Of a stretch of DNA of 57,379 nt, positions 25,793 to 33,779 are shown one piece after another. Numbering within the stretch: position 1 is the stretch's first letter; every line of letters starts with the position of its first letter. The DNA comes from an uncultured Collinsella sp. GTDB taxonomy: Bacteria > Actinomycetota > Coriobacteriia > Coriobacteriales > Coriobacteriaceae. Under the pieces are notes generated by a model. It worked only from the letters and a program-made list of their open reading frames with translations. It ran no database searches and was not told the DNA's origin. The DNA lies in contig UQIE01000014.1 of the NCBI GenBank assembly GCA_900541065.1, positions 1-57,379 on the forward strand. The letters run 5' to 3'. Both the position numbers and the translations under genes were made by a program.

Positions 25793-26938
25793 GTGCACAT
25801 TCTATTGGCTCCTGCGAAGATCGGAGCGGGTATGTTTGCTGCCGAGTCCTACACCAGCCGTCATTACATTGAGATCGTTGCCATAGCCTGCCTATGCGTT
25901 TTGCTGGGCGGGCCTTCTTATGCCGCGGGCGCGGAGAGCCTCGTCATCGCGGGCGCGACGTACTACGAGCCGGGCGTGTCGGGCCCCGGCTAGGCCTGGA
26001 CCGATGCCGGCCACCTGGAGCTTAACGGCTACGCGGGAGAGGCCATCGGCGCTGACGGCGACCTGGTGCTGACACTTGCCGGGCAAAACTCCGTGACGGA
26101 GTCGCATGCGCCCGATGCGGTCATCACGCAGTGCGGCATGGAGGTGTGGGGCGACCTGACGCTTCGCGGCACCGGGTCCCTGGCGGCATCGGGCTCGCAG
26201 TGCGCGATCCACGTCTCGCGGGCGCTCGTGGTGGACGTCTGCACCGTCGATGCCCGGGCGGACGGGGCCGACGTCACGGACGAGGCCGTGGCCGGCGTGA
26301 TCGCCGGCGACATGGCCGTGCGCGGTGGCGGGCGCGTCGTTGCCGCGAGCACCGGGTCCGGAGCGGGCGTGCGCGCTTATGGCGTGTATCTGCAGGACTT
26401 AGGCCTTGGCGATGGGGCGGCCGGCTGTCGGCTTTCCGTCGATGCCTCGTGGCTCGATGCGGCAGGTACCGATGGCGGCGTCGCGTGCTTGGGCGGCTCG
26501 CTTGTGTCCGCACGGTTTGTGACGCCTGCCGGCGGGGCCTTTGGTGCTGACGGCGTGGTGAATGCTGCCGGTGCGATGGCACCGCATGTGGTGGTTGAGC
26601 CCGATGCCGCCACGCCACCGGCAGGGGAGACCGATGGAGACGACGTGCCTGGATGCGGGGAGGGTAAACCAGATGGTAGTGCCGGCCCTGCTGCAGGGCA
26701 GCCCGGTGCGGGGCCGACGACGGATCCAACGGTGAAACCTGCGGCCACGTCGCCCAAAACAAACATAACGATCAAGACGACGGTGACCAAGACCACAGTG
26801 CCTGCGTCCTCTAAGCCTAAAGCCACCAGCACGACCGCAACGACACTCCCCAAGACCGCCGACAGCGACTGGATTGCCGCTTCCGTAACGCTTTTCCTTC
26901 TGGGAACAACGCTCCTGGCTGCCGCATTTCGCTGCTAA
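25793..26938 (+). pseudogene. sortase-anchored surface protein interrupted by an amber codon
   Basis: The reading frame starts near 25793 with a signal-like hydrophobic stretch (VAIACLCVLLGGPSYAAGA), then meets TAG at 25991-25993 and stays open to 26938. The body repeats short beta-strand motifs with Gly and Asp (ELNGYAGEAIGADGDLVL and similar), like right-handed beta-helix surface proteins. It ends in a Thr/Lys/Pro-rich stalk, an LPKTAD sorting motif and a membrane helix. TGG to TAG is the simplest origin of the stop. As it stands only a 66-residue secreted piece would be made. Confidence 0.7.
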
Positions 26939-27204
26939 GGCCCCGTTTAAGTGAGACCAGAGAGGGATGAATGCAGCTATTGCAGAAGTCTTTAGCCTAC
27001 TACTAAATCAATTTCTTAGAGATTGGTGCCGTATCAGCCATCGCTGCGACGGCACTATTTTGTTCAGCTCGACTGCCTCTCGATCCATTACCGATGTTGA
27101 GCCTTACACCCCATCTGCCAGAGCGATAAGATAATTGCAATCCAAATGCTACCGTTTATAAAGCTTCATTTGGACCCAATTGCCTATATCACTGGAGTCA
27201 TAAC
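26939..27204. other. intergenic stretch
   Basis: AT-richer than its flanks. I see no gene, RNA or clear terminator here. A GGAG box at its right end serves the next gene. Confidence 0.5.
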
Positions 27205-27795
27205 ATGAGGAACTACTATCAAATCAAAACCGTCGCATCGGCCCCTCCAAGGAGGCTCATCCCGATCGGAAAAGTCATCAGCGTTACTGGGCTTGTATTG
27301 GCAATTGTCAGTTTCTTTTCCGCTCTGCCATCGAGTGCCAACATATATGGCTCGCTTTCTTTTACTTTCTTACTCCTTGGCTTATTCTTTTTTGTGGACG
27401 GGCTCTTTCTTGTTATTACTGCATCAAGGCAACAAGAGAAACTACTAGGGCTACGCCAATCGCTCCTAGAAGATGATCCTCAAATCGCCGCGAGCGCCGA
27501 AGAGTTTATGTCTCAGCGAAAGGCCCTGACACAGCAAGGCGAAATTACTGGCATCTTCATTGTCCATAATGCAACCAAAGATCTGTACTACGTAGGCCAA
27601 AGCGCAAAGGCAATTGATCGAGCGGCCATACAGTTTCTCGGTAGGGGCAATTGCGATGTGTATGCCGATTACAAGTACGGTGACTCATTCAACGTGCGAA
27701 TAATCCAGCTGTCGGAAAGCGGCTACGAAAGTCTCAATGAGCTAAAACGCGCAGCGATACAAGCGCTCGAGGCTGCTGGCGAGGAGCTTTATTAA
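27205..27795 (+). CDS. membrane protein with GIY-YIG-like domain
   Basis: 196 residues. Two membrane helices cover about residues 22-42 and 48-72. The C-terminal half has GIFIVHNATKDLYYVGQS, a GIY-YIG-like start, then RAAIQFLGRGNCDVYADY and LNELKRAAI, fitting the GIY-YIG nuclease fold, including a conserved Arg, although the usual catalytic Glu is not obvious. Membrane-anchored GIY-YIG proteins are poorly described. It lies 23 bases before the next gene and is probably co-transcribed with it. A role in defence or in a mobile element is possible. Confidence 0.55.
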   Translation: MRNYYQIKTVASAPPRRLIPIGKVISVTGLVLAIVSFFSALPSSANIYGSLSFTFLLLGLFFFVDGLFLVITASRQQEKLLGLRQSLLEDDPQIAASAEEFMSQRKALTQQGEITGIFIVHNATKDLYYVGQSAKAIDRAAIQFLGRGNCDVYADYKYGDSFNVRIIQLSESGYESLNELKRAAIQALEAAGEELY

Positions 27796-27818
27796 GGGCG
27801 ACTGTTAGGATTAATGCA

Positions 27819-28343
27819 ATGGCAAGCTCAAATAACACAGGCAACAACGAGGAATTAACGCCGTCCGTCGAAGAAACGCTTCTTAACGAATCCGGCTCGA
27901 TTGCCAGGGTCAAATCGTTCTCATGGATTTGGTTTATCAATAAGGAGCGAATCCACGACATAAATCCTGTCCAATGCGGCAAATGGATGTTATTCTTCTC
28001 TCCATTCAAAACCGCCCTCATGGACGACATTGTCGGAACCGCAGTTCTTGATGGCGTCGTCGTAGAGGCCAAATACTCGAATCCCGAAACGCTCATCGCG
28101 GCGGGCTCGAAACAAGGTGTCTGCTGCTTTTACCTAAACGGAAACGATAGAGAAAGCCATAAGAGGGTACTGAGCTACATGCTGGAAAACGGGCTAATCA
28201 GGAAGACAAAGACTGGAAAGCTGTATAACATTTCGTTCAAGTTCGACACTGAGACCTACGCAGGAAAGTACAAGGGGAGCGGCTTCTCCGGAAAGATAAA
28301 GCTCGCGGACTTCGTTGACCTGGAGACGGGAGAGTTTATTTAA
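27819..28343 (+). CDS. hypothetical protein
   Basis: 174 residues, soluble, with a basic C-terminal half rich in beta strands: LYNISFKFDTETYAGKY, then IKLADFVDLETGEFI. The closing pattern appears in small proteins of gut bacteria, but I know no function. It follows the GIY-YIG-like gene closely. A stem of 7 bp (28384-28390 with 28394-28400) lies downstream but lacks a T-run. Confidence 0.45.
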   Translation: MASSNNTGNNEELTPSVEETLLNESGSIARVKSFSWIWFINKERIHDINPVQCGKWMLFFSPFKTALMDDIVGTAVLDGVVVEAKYSNPETLIAAGSKQGVCCFYLNGNDRESHKRVLSYMLENGLIRKTKTGKLYNISFKFDTETYAGKYKGSGFSGKIKLADFVDLETGEFI

Positions 28344-28421
28344 GGGTGCGTGCCGAGTAGAGAAGTTGAACTTACTTCACCTGTGTCCCCTTTGGGGACA
28401 GCCGCCAGTGCAATACCTCAG

Positions 28422-28430
28422 TGCTATACT
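28422..28430 (+). promoter_or_regulatory. extended -10 promoter
   Basis: TGC followed by TATACT at 28425-28430 forms an extended -10 box 24 bases before the ATG of the deaminase-like gene. No clear -35 box. Confidence 0.4.
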
Positions 28431-28454
28431 CGTTGTCCTAAGGAAGTGGTTCAT

Positions 28455-29237
28455 ATGTACTTGAGCGATACTAAGATTCAAGAGCTTATCGACAACAAGG
28501 TGCTGCTCAATGCCGATGCTTCGAACATCGGCCAGGTTACGTATGACTTGCGCACCGACGGATTCTACATTAATGAAAGCAAGCAGTTCGAGGTCGAGCT
28601 TGGCCCCGGAGACTCGACTTTTGTCTCTTGCGTTGAATGTGTCGCGCTACCCAACAATCTGACCGCTAGCGTACTTCTGCGCAATTCGCGCATTCGCCAA
28701 GGGCTTTCTTTGGATGCACCGCTCTATTTCCCTGGCCATGGAACTAGGCTGTTCTATCGTGTTACAAACGTAAGCGGCAGCACCATTACCCTCGATAAGT
28801 CTAAGGGCATCGCGCAGGTCGCATTCCAGCACGTCGAAGGCACGGTTGCCCATCCTTACCATGGAGCCTTTTCCGATGAGCTTAACTTTAATGGGCTCGC
28901 CGACTATTCCGACGTCTATGCCGGAGAGCTCAAAAAGGTTGAAGACAAAAAGGAAGAAGTTGCCAATATCGAATCTCGTATTTACGGTAATGTGCTGGCA
29001 CTCTTTGCCGTCTTCGCCGCGATCTTTACGCTCGTGAACGTTAATGCCGGAGGGATCTCTTCCGATATTTCGACCGTCCGTTTCGTTGCGCTTGACCTGC
29101 TAATTATCGGCGGATTTCTGGTCCTTGCGTCTGCAATCGAGGCTTTTCTTATTAAGGACAAAAAGAAGAAGGCACGACTTCCGCTCGGGATAGGTGTCAC
29201 GTGCATTGTCTTTGCTGTTGTCCTTGCATTCCTCTAA
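28455..29237 (+). CDS. dCTP deaminase/dUTPase-like domain on a membrane anchor
   Basis: 260 residues. Residues 1 to about 140 follow the trimeric dCTP deaminase/dUTPase fold: VTYDLRTDGFYI, LLRNSRIRQGLSLD and PGHGTRLFYRVTNVSG, then IAQVAFQHVEG. In dCTP deaminases the strand after PG-x-x-G carries the catalytic Glu; here the aligned position appears to be Arg, so deamination is doubtful. A short coiled segment rich in Lys and Glu is followed by two or more membrane helices near residues 172-245. Deaminases of this fold deplete nucleotides in phage defence; this form may instead sense nucleotides at the membrane. Own promoter and terminator. Confidence 0.6.
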   Translation: MYLSDTKIQELIDNKVLLNADASNIGQVTYDLRTDGFYINESKQFEVELGPGDSTFVSCVECVALPNNLTASVLLRNSRIRQGLSLDAPLYFPGHGTRLFYRVTNVSGSTITLDKSKGIAQVAFQHVEGTVAHPYHGAFSDELNFNGLADYSDVYAGELKKVEDKKEEVANIESRIYGNVLALFAVFAAIFTLVNVNAGGISSDISTVRFVALDLLIIGGFLVLASAIEAFLIKDKKKKARLPLGIGVTCIVFAVVLAFL

Positions 29238-29248
29238 GTACTTAGAGG
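29231..29248. repeat. 18-bp perfect palindrome over the stop codon
   Basis: CCTCTAAGTACTTAGAGG reads the same on both strands and contains the last codon and stop of the deaminase-like gene. It could be a protein binding site or the first part of a transcript end structure. Confidence 0.6.
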
Positions 29249-29278
29249 ATTAGGGGAAAGCAATATAGGTTCTGAGAC

Positions 29279-29315
29279 GGGGTGCCCCGGCGTTTGCCGT
29301 GGCACCCCTATTTGT
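29279..29315 (+). terminator. intrinsic terminator
   Basis: GGGGTGCC at 29279-29286 pairs with GGCACCCC at 29301-29308, with further pairing inside the loop, followed by TATTTGTT. It ends the deaminase-like transcript. Confidence 0.75.
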
Positions 29316-29399
29316 TGATCGGACTTCCATTTTTCAAATTACATGGCCGCCATAGCAGCCCCAAGACATCTGCTATTTAAAAAAGCATGTCTCGAAAGC

Positions 29400-30383
29400 G
29401 TAAAATCGGGGTCTGGTCGACAGATCTCGGTTTTTCCCGCACTACGCCTGGATCCAGGACCTCGTATCCGAAAGCCGCTCCCGCGACGAGCTCGTCAAAG
29501 AACTAAGGCGCAATTGCGTTGTGCGTCTCGACGGTGCGTCGCACGTATAGAATCTAAGCATCCGCATGCCGGTTATTGAATGGAATGGACGCCACATGGA
29601 ACTCCCTAGCACCCTGTGCAGCAATGTGTACGACTTCGCGTTTTGCCCCGAGCCCTGCTACGACCGCCTGGTCGATCTAGCCGACCCCGAGGACTGGGGT
29701 CCCAGTAACCGCATCCTCAAAACTATCTGTCGTTCTCGTTTAGCCGCGCGGTGTTCCTGACCGAGCGCGACGTGGACCAGACCGCGCCGTCCAACCTGCC
29801 GTTGGTGTTCGATGACGACCGCTGCCTGTTCAACACCGGCCTGTACACGCGCCGTTACGAGACCATCTATGGCCTGTTTGAGCCCAACACCAAGCCCGAC
29901 GCGCGCCAGCGCTGGTTTTTGAAGGGCTTCTTTAAGGAGAGCGACCCCATGCTGGTCTCGTTTGAGTACCTGCCGTGCCGCGTGCGCTTTGCCGAGGACC
30001 CCTCCGAGCTGGTCTTTGACTACCGCTTGCCCATCCGCTCCAACATCGACCACATTCTGGGCGATGAGGAGAACCTCACGCGTATTCCCGCCAGCCTGAT
30101 GGGGGAGGGCAACTCGCTACTGCTGCGCCGCGCCTTTGAGGGAGCCGTCGTCGAGGCCGCCCGCCGCGCCGCCGCCAACTACACGCTCGCCGTGCCGCAG
30201 TTCTACGGCGGCCGGATCCAGCTGCTGCTGCCGCTGTGCCTAACCGGCGACAAGCCCGAACTGGCACTGACCATCCAACGCGAGGACGGCTTCTACGCCG
30301 CACGCACCTGCCTCACGCTCGACATGGCTTACAACAACGCTCGACTTATCTGCCGTCCTGAGACCTCGTGGATAAAGCGGTAA
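29400..30383 (+). pseudogene. DUF3825 protein, broken by a stop and a one-base deletion
   Basis: The C-terminal 210 codons (29751-30383) match DUF3825: FNTGLYTRRYETIYGLF, NYTLAVPQFYGGRIQLLLPLCL and the hallmark LTLDMAYNNARLI. Upstream, SNVYDFAF and LADPEDWG belong to the same protein but in another frame; restoring one A in the run at 29719-29722 rejoins them as LKNYLSFSFSRAVFL. Further left, HYAWIQDLVSESRSRDEL precedes an in-frame TAG at 29547-29549. Function of DUF3825 is not established; it is often linked to RNA-binding domains. Confidence 0.75.
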
Positions 30384-30471
30384 ATGGTAGTTTAGCTGCG
30401 GTTTTGCCGATTGCTTTGGTTGCTTTGGCTTGACTGGCACTCACGAATTTAAAATCGGGGGCAAAAAGTTC

Positions 30472-30501
30472 TTGGTAAACCACGCTCGGCTATGATAGTA
30501 T
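30472..30501 (+). promoter_or_regulatory. promoter of tRNA-Val
   Basis: TTGGTA at 30472-30477 and TAGTAT at 30496-30501 are 18 bases apart, 20 bases before the tRNA. The tRNA-Pro gene downstream has the same AAAAAGTTCTTG context around its -35 box. Confidence 0.45.
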
Positions 30502-30521
30502 CTCTTTTGCCGAAAGGCGAC

Positions 30522-30596
30522 GGGCGATTGGCTCAGGGGTAGAGCATATCCTTCACACGGATGGGGTCACAAGTTCGAATCTTGTATCGCCCACCA
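30522..30596 (+). tRNA. tRNA-Val (anticodon CAC)
   Basis: Acceptor GGGCGAT pairs with ATCGCCC, the D and T arms are regular, and the anticodon loop TTCACAC gives CAC. The 3' CCA is encoded. It marks the right edge of the accessory island, and tRNA genes are frequent integration sites, but no direct repeat of its 3' end was found on the left side. Confidence 0.95.
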
Positions 30597-30607
30597 TCAA
30601 AAGCGCA

Positions 30608-30637
30608 GGTCAGAGGTGTTAAGCCTCTGACCTTTTT
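30608..30637 (+). terminator. terminator of tRNA-Val
   Basis: GGTCAGAGG (30608-30616) pairs with CCTCTGACC (30624-30632), followed by TTTTT. Confidence 0.88.
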
Positions 30638-30974
30638 CCTTTTGACACCAAGGCCGACACCAAAATCGACTCGAAGTCGTATAAGGCGTCTTTTTTTATC
30701 GCGCCCTTTTTTGACGCCATTGCATGTTTTGTATAAAACACATCCGTAATTTCAATGAACTCCCCATGTGATTCGAGCGCAAATGTGGAGACAGGGACCG
30801 CATGCCCAGAGCGTCTTCCAGCGGATTTCTATCACACGACGGTTTTCGGCAGAACTCGTCAAGCTTTTGGTCAGCGTTTGGTCAGCTTCCGGTACTTACC
30901 CGCATGATGCCCCGGTAGATAATCGTCCACGACCACAACCGCATGGTCTACGGCCGATACCAGGGGAGGCGCAA

Positions 30975-32129
30975 ATGGACGAAATCGTCTGCGCAAACAC
31001 CGCATTCCGTTACTGGCGCTGCCCGCCACAGGTGCGCGATCTCTACCCGCGCCTGCCCAACTCCGAAGAAGGCTGGCGAGCTCTATCCCAAGCCCCATTC
31101 GTAACCGACGTCCTCAAGACCCCAGTCATCACAGCAGCATCAACTCGAAGCAACCTACATTCCGAGACAAGACGTACCATCCGATGGAACAGCGCCTATA
31201 CAGAGAAGGTCTCGATCGACACGGGCATGGGCTTTAGCGTCACAGACCCTCTTCATACGCTATTCACCATGACTCGAAGCGTTTCTTCATGCGACCTGGT
31301 TCTGGCCATGTACGAGCTCTGCGGATGGTTTTCGGTTTTTAAACCATCGCCCGCGGTCGACATGGCACTTGAGCAAGCAAAATCAGAAGAAGAGCAGTAC
31401 ACCACAGAAAGTCTTTTTGAACTAGATGAAACCCAAGACGAGGCCCCATGGAAGCGAGTCTATGCTCGTGCGAGCCAGAAGGACAGCGAGAATGATCAAA
31501 GTGGGCAGCAGAATGACGGATCCGGAAATAAAGCAAACGGAAAAGGCACATCGCTCTGGATGAGAAAGCCTCTTATTGAAATAGAAGAACTGCACAGATT
31601 TGCAGCGAAGGTTAAGGGCGAGATGTGGGGAAAACAATTCTACGAAGCCGCACGGCAGGTAATGGGTATTGCGGCATCCCCGCTAGAAGTTGCTGGAATC
31701 ATGTTGCTAAGTCTTCCGAGGCGTACTGGCGGAGCGGAGTTTAAAAACATATACGTCAACGACTTAACACCGCTGTCGAATTCAGCTCGAAAAATCGCAG
31801 GTCAGAAAATCTGTTACGGCGATATCGTCATCGTAAACCCAATAATAATGAAAGCTGTGCTTATCGAACTTCAGGGAGAGGTTATCCATGGTTCAGGCGC
31901 CGTGCTGGACCACGATGCCGCACGAATGACAGCATTACAAAGCATGGGATACGACGTATTTCTTGTAACCCATGACATGCTCAATGATCACGATCAGCTT
32001 GATGCCATCATTCACAGTGTGTGTGAGCGATTGGAGTTGCGCTACAAACCAAAAACCGAGGCGATGAGATGCGCTGAGACCAGATTGCGAGCCAACGTTC
32101 TGTGCAATTGGCTTGGTATTGGTAAGTAA
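30975..32129 (+). CDS. protein with C-terminal PD-(D/E)XK/Vsr-like region
   Basis: 384 residues from ATG 30975 with GGGGAGG six bases upstream; in-frame starts further left lack a box. The N-terminus NTAFRYWRCPPQVRDLYPRLP resembles a family expanded in Coriobacteriia and sometimes compared with AbiEi-like proteins. The C-terminus has VLIELQGEVIHGSG, then DHDAARMTALQSMGYDVFLVTHDML, the layout of DUF559/Vsr-like PD-(D/E)XK nucleases (Glu-x-Gln-Gly then a hydrophobic strand). A nuclease or a DNA-binding regulator role is possible. The middle has a low-complexity linker rich in Gln, Gly, Asn and Lys. Confidence 0.5.
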   Translation: MDEIVCANTAFRYWRCPPQVRDLYPRLPNSEEGWRALSQAPFVTDVLKTPVITAASTRSNLHSETRRTIRWNSAYTEKVSIDTGMGFSVTDPLHTLFTMTRSVSSCDLVLAMYELCGWFSVFKPSPAVDMALEQAKSEEEQYTTESLFELDETQDEAPWKRVYARASQKDSENDQSGQQNDGSGNKANGKGTSLWMRKPLIEIEELHRFAAKVKGEMWGKQFYEAARQVMGIAASPLEVAGIMLLSLPRRTGGAEFKNIYVNDLTPLSNSARKIAGQKICYGDIVIVNPIIMKAVLIELQGEVIHGSGAVLDHDAARMTALQSMGYDVFLVTHDMLNDHDQLDAIIHSVCERLELRYKPKTEAMRCAETRLRANVLCNWLGIGK

Positions 32130-32197
32130 TATTGTTCAAGTGAGCATTATTACTACTTTATATGCTGCCAGTAATTAAGTGCCATTTTAAAACCACG

Positions 32198-32331
32198 CCG
32201 GTTTACTACGTTGGATTGGGGGTAGCTGAGCACACCGAATTCGTCGCTCGTAAAACCGCAGGTAGAATGCCTGCCCGTTTTGCGAATGTAGGCGTGTGGT
32301 CGGAAATCCGGGAATCGTCGCAGTAAACCGG
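32198..32331. repeat. 134-bp element A with 13-bp inverted ends
   Basis: The ends, CCGGTTTACTACG at 32198-32210 and CGCAGTAAACCGG at 32319-32331, are inverted copies with one mismatch. A conserved core, AAAACCGCAGGTAGA, starts 54 bases in. Element B at 33245 has the same length, ends and core offset while other parts differ. Internal pairing suggests a structured RNA or a small non-autonomous element. Confidence 0.65.
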
Positions 32332-32510
32332 TCTGTTTATGAAGCGACCAGCTGGCGCGAGCTGCGCACGGTTCAGTAAATTGACCCGAAGGCGCGGAGA
32401 GGGGCTCAGACGAAACCCTCCCGCGGAAGCACCGCGGATTGCTTTGTTCTGGCCGGCGGCACCTGGGGCGACATGCGCGCCCCGGGAAGGAGGGCGGCGG
32501 GCTTGCCGCT

Positions 32511-32534
32511 GCCCGCGGGGCGCGCCCCGCGGGC
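32511..32534. repeat. 24-bp perfect GC palindrome
   Basis: GCCCGCGGGGCG and its exact complement CGCCCCGCGGGC abut with no spacer. It lies in a GC-rich, apparently non-coding stretch before the first tRNA-Ala. Confidence 0.7.
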
Positions 32535-32606
32535 TATTTCGGGCATCGTGTGTCCCTTCGGCCCCGCGCCGTTCCACGCACCGTAAAATCTTTTCCAAAA
32601 TTGTCC

Positions 32607-32635
32607 TTGCATCGGCGGGGGGGTTCCCGTATAGT
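32607..32635 (+). promoter_or_regulatory. promoter of tRNA-Ala copy 1
   Basis: TTGCAT at 32607-32612 and TATAGT at 32630-32635, 17 bases apart, 12 bases before the tRNA. The same boxes recur exactly at the second copy. Confidence 0.8.
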
Positions 32636-32647
32636 ACTTTTTCGCAC

Positions 32648-32720
32648 GGGGGCGTAGCTCAGCTGGGAGAGCGCTTGACTGGCAGTCAAGAGGTCAGGGG
32701 TTCGATCCCCCTCGTCTCCA
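32648..32720 (+). tRNA. tRNA-Ala (anticodon GGC), copy 1
   Basis: Acceptor GGGGGCG pairs with CGTCTCC through two G-U pairs, the anticodon loop CTGGCAG gives GGC. CCA is not encoded (CCC follows the discriminator A). The gene, its promoter and terminator are repeated 984 bases downstream. Confidence 0.95.
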
Positions 32721-32736
32721 CCCGAGCATTGAATGA

Positions 32737-32764
32737 GGCTCCAACGCAAGTTGGGGCCTTTTTT
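32737..32764 (+). terminator. terminator of tRNA-Ala copy 1
   Basis: GGCTCCAAC (32737-32745) pairs with GTTGGGGCC (32750-32758) with one G-U pair, followed by six T. Confidence 0.88.
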
Positions 32765-32896
32765 CATATCTATCGATTTACGCCATGTGTTGACTGAGCA
32801 GCATCTTGGCGACATACCCATTGTTAATTACGAATATGAATGTTAATAACTTTACGTATCTGGATAGCAAACCTGGTCTGCAGCGCCAATAACAAA

Positions 32897-32921
32897 GAGG
32901 CCGGGCGTAATGCCCGGCCTC
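32897..32921 (-). terminator. terminator of the leftward tRNA
   Basis: Read leftward, a GC-rich stem (GAGGCCGGGC with GCCCGGCCTC) is followed by TTTGTTATT. It lies just past the 3' end of the minus-strand tRNA. The stem is symmetric and may act in both directions. Confidence 0.75.
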
Positions 32922-32930
32922 GAAATACTC

Positions 32931-33006
32931 TGGTGGGCCCTCCGGGATTCGAACCCAGAACCCAGGGATTATGAGTCCCCTGCGCTAACCGTTGCGCCAA
33001 GAGCCC
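32931..33006 (-). tRNA. tRNA with CAU anticodon (Ile2 or Met)
   Basis: On the minus strand the acceptor GGGCTCT pairs with AGGGCCC and the CCA end is encoded. The anticodon loop is CTCATAA, giving CAU. Elongator Met and lysidine-modified Ile2 tRNAs both carry this loop; sequence alone does not decide, and I lean to Ile2. Confidence 0.88.
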
Positions 33007-33244
33007 TTATGAACGGTGAATGCAATTCTAGCAAAGGCAACTCAGGCCTAATTTCTTCGCTTCACGTCGTGAAATACTACCATGCACGAGCAAGTCGCAC
33101 AACGCAAGATCAAGTTCGATGCTAAACAACAGCTAATCTAGGCCCGTCGCAGATAAGGAGTGTTTTATAAAAAGTTAAGGCCTTAAATTCAGGGCTTCAA
33201 GACATTTCAGCGTGAAATCAACCTGATGCCATTTCAAAACCATG
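33007..33244. other. gap between tRNA and element B
   Basis: AT-rich, no gene seen. This region should hold the promoter of the leftward tRNA, but no clear boxes stand out. Confidence 0.4.
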
Positions 33245-33378
33245 CCCGTTTACTACGACGGATCGGCGACCTTCGACCACCGCGTGTTCTCAGTTTGCAA
33301 AACCGCAGGTAGAGAGTCCGACGGTTACACGAAAAGGCGTGCGTGGTCGAACATTACAGATACATCGTAGTAAACCGG
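33245..33378. repeat. 134-bp element B with 13-bp inverted ends
   Basis: CCCGTTTACTACG at 33245-33257 and CGTAGTAAACCGG at 33366-33378 are inverted copies with one mismatch. The AAAACCGCAGGTAGA core starts 54 bases in, exactly as in element A. An inner stem, CGACCAC with GTGGTCG, is present, and element A has a related but different inner stem. Confidence 0.65.
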
Positions 33379-33590
33379 CATAGTTCTGAGGCGCAGATGA
33401 GGGACGGTTCGCAATCGGACCCGATAATGGGACTGGCGACGCATAGGAAATCCGGTTGCGCGGAGAGGGTCGCGTTCCGCGCGCCAAGTCGGCCGGCGTA
33501 GGGGCCGTGCGGGGGCCAGGCGCTCCGCAGGCTGGCCCGGCCCCGCGCGACTCCGGCGCCCGCCCCCGGAAAGTTTTTCCAAAAATGTCC

Positions 33591-33619
33591 TTGCATCGGC
33601 GGGGGGGTTCCCGTATAGT
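33591..33619 (+). promoter_or_regulatory. promoter of tRNA-Ala copy 2
   Basis: TTGCAT at 33591-33596 and TATAGT at 33614-33619, 17 bases apart, identical to the first copy. Confidence 0.8.
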
Positions 33620-33631
33620 ACTTTTTCGCAC

Positions 33632-33704
33632 GGGGGCGTAGCTCAGCTGGGAGAGCGCTTGACTGGCAGTCAAGAGGTCAGGGGTTCGATCCCCCTCGTC
33701 TCCA
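33632..33704 (+). tRNA. tRNA-Ala (anticodon GGC), copy 2
   Basis: Identical to the copy at 32648-32720. The duplicated unit covers roughly 33574-33753, including promoter and terminator. Confidence 0.95.
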
Positions 33705-33720
33705 CCCGAGCATTGAATGA

Positions 33721-33748
33721 GGCTCCAACGCAAGTTGGGGCCTTTTTT
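33721..33748 (+). terminator. terminator of tRNA-Ala copy 2
   Basis: Same stem and six T as after copy 1. It ends only about 30 bases before the ABC-F gene, leaving little room for a separate promoter there. Confidence 0.88.
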
Positions 33749-33779
33749 CATATAGGCACACAAGGTCAAAGGCGGCACC

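Noticed and set aside
30522..30596. tRNA-Val as a proven attachment site
   Set aside because: It borders the island, but I found no direct repeat of the tRNA end on the other side and no integrase gene in the window.
32339..32797. Frame running through the GC-rich stretch and the tRNA-Ala gene
   Set aside because: It reads across a tRNA and its terminator; it is an artefact of GC content.
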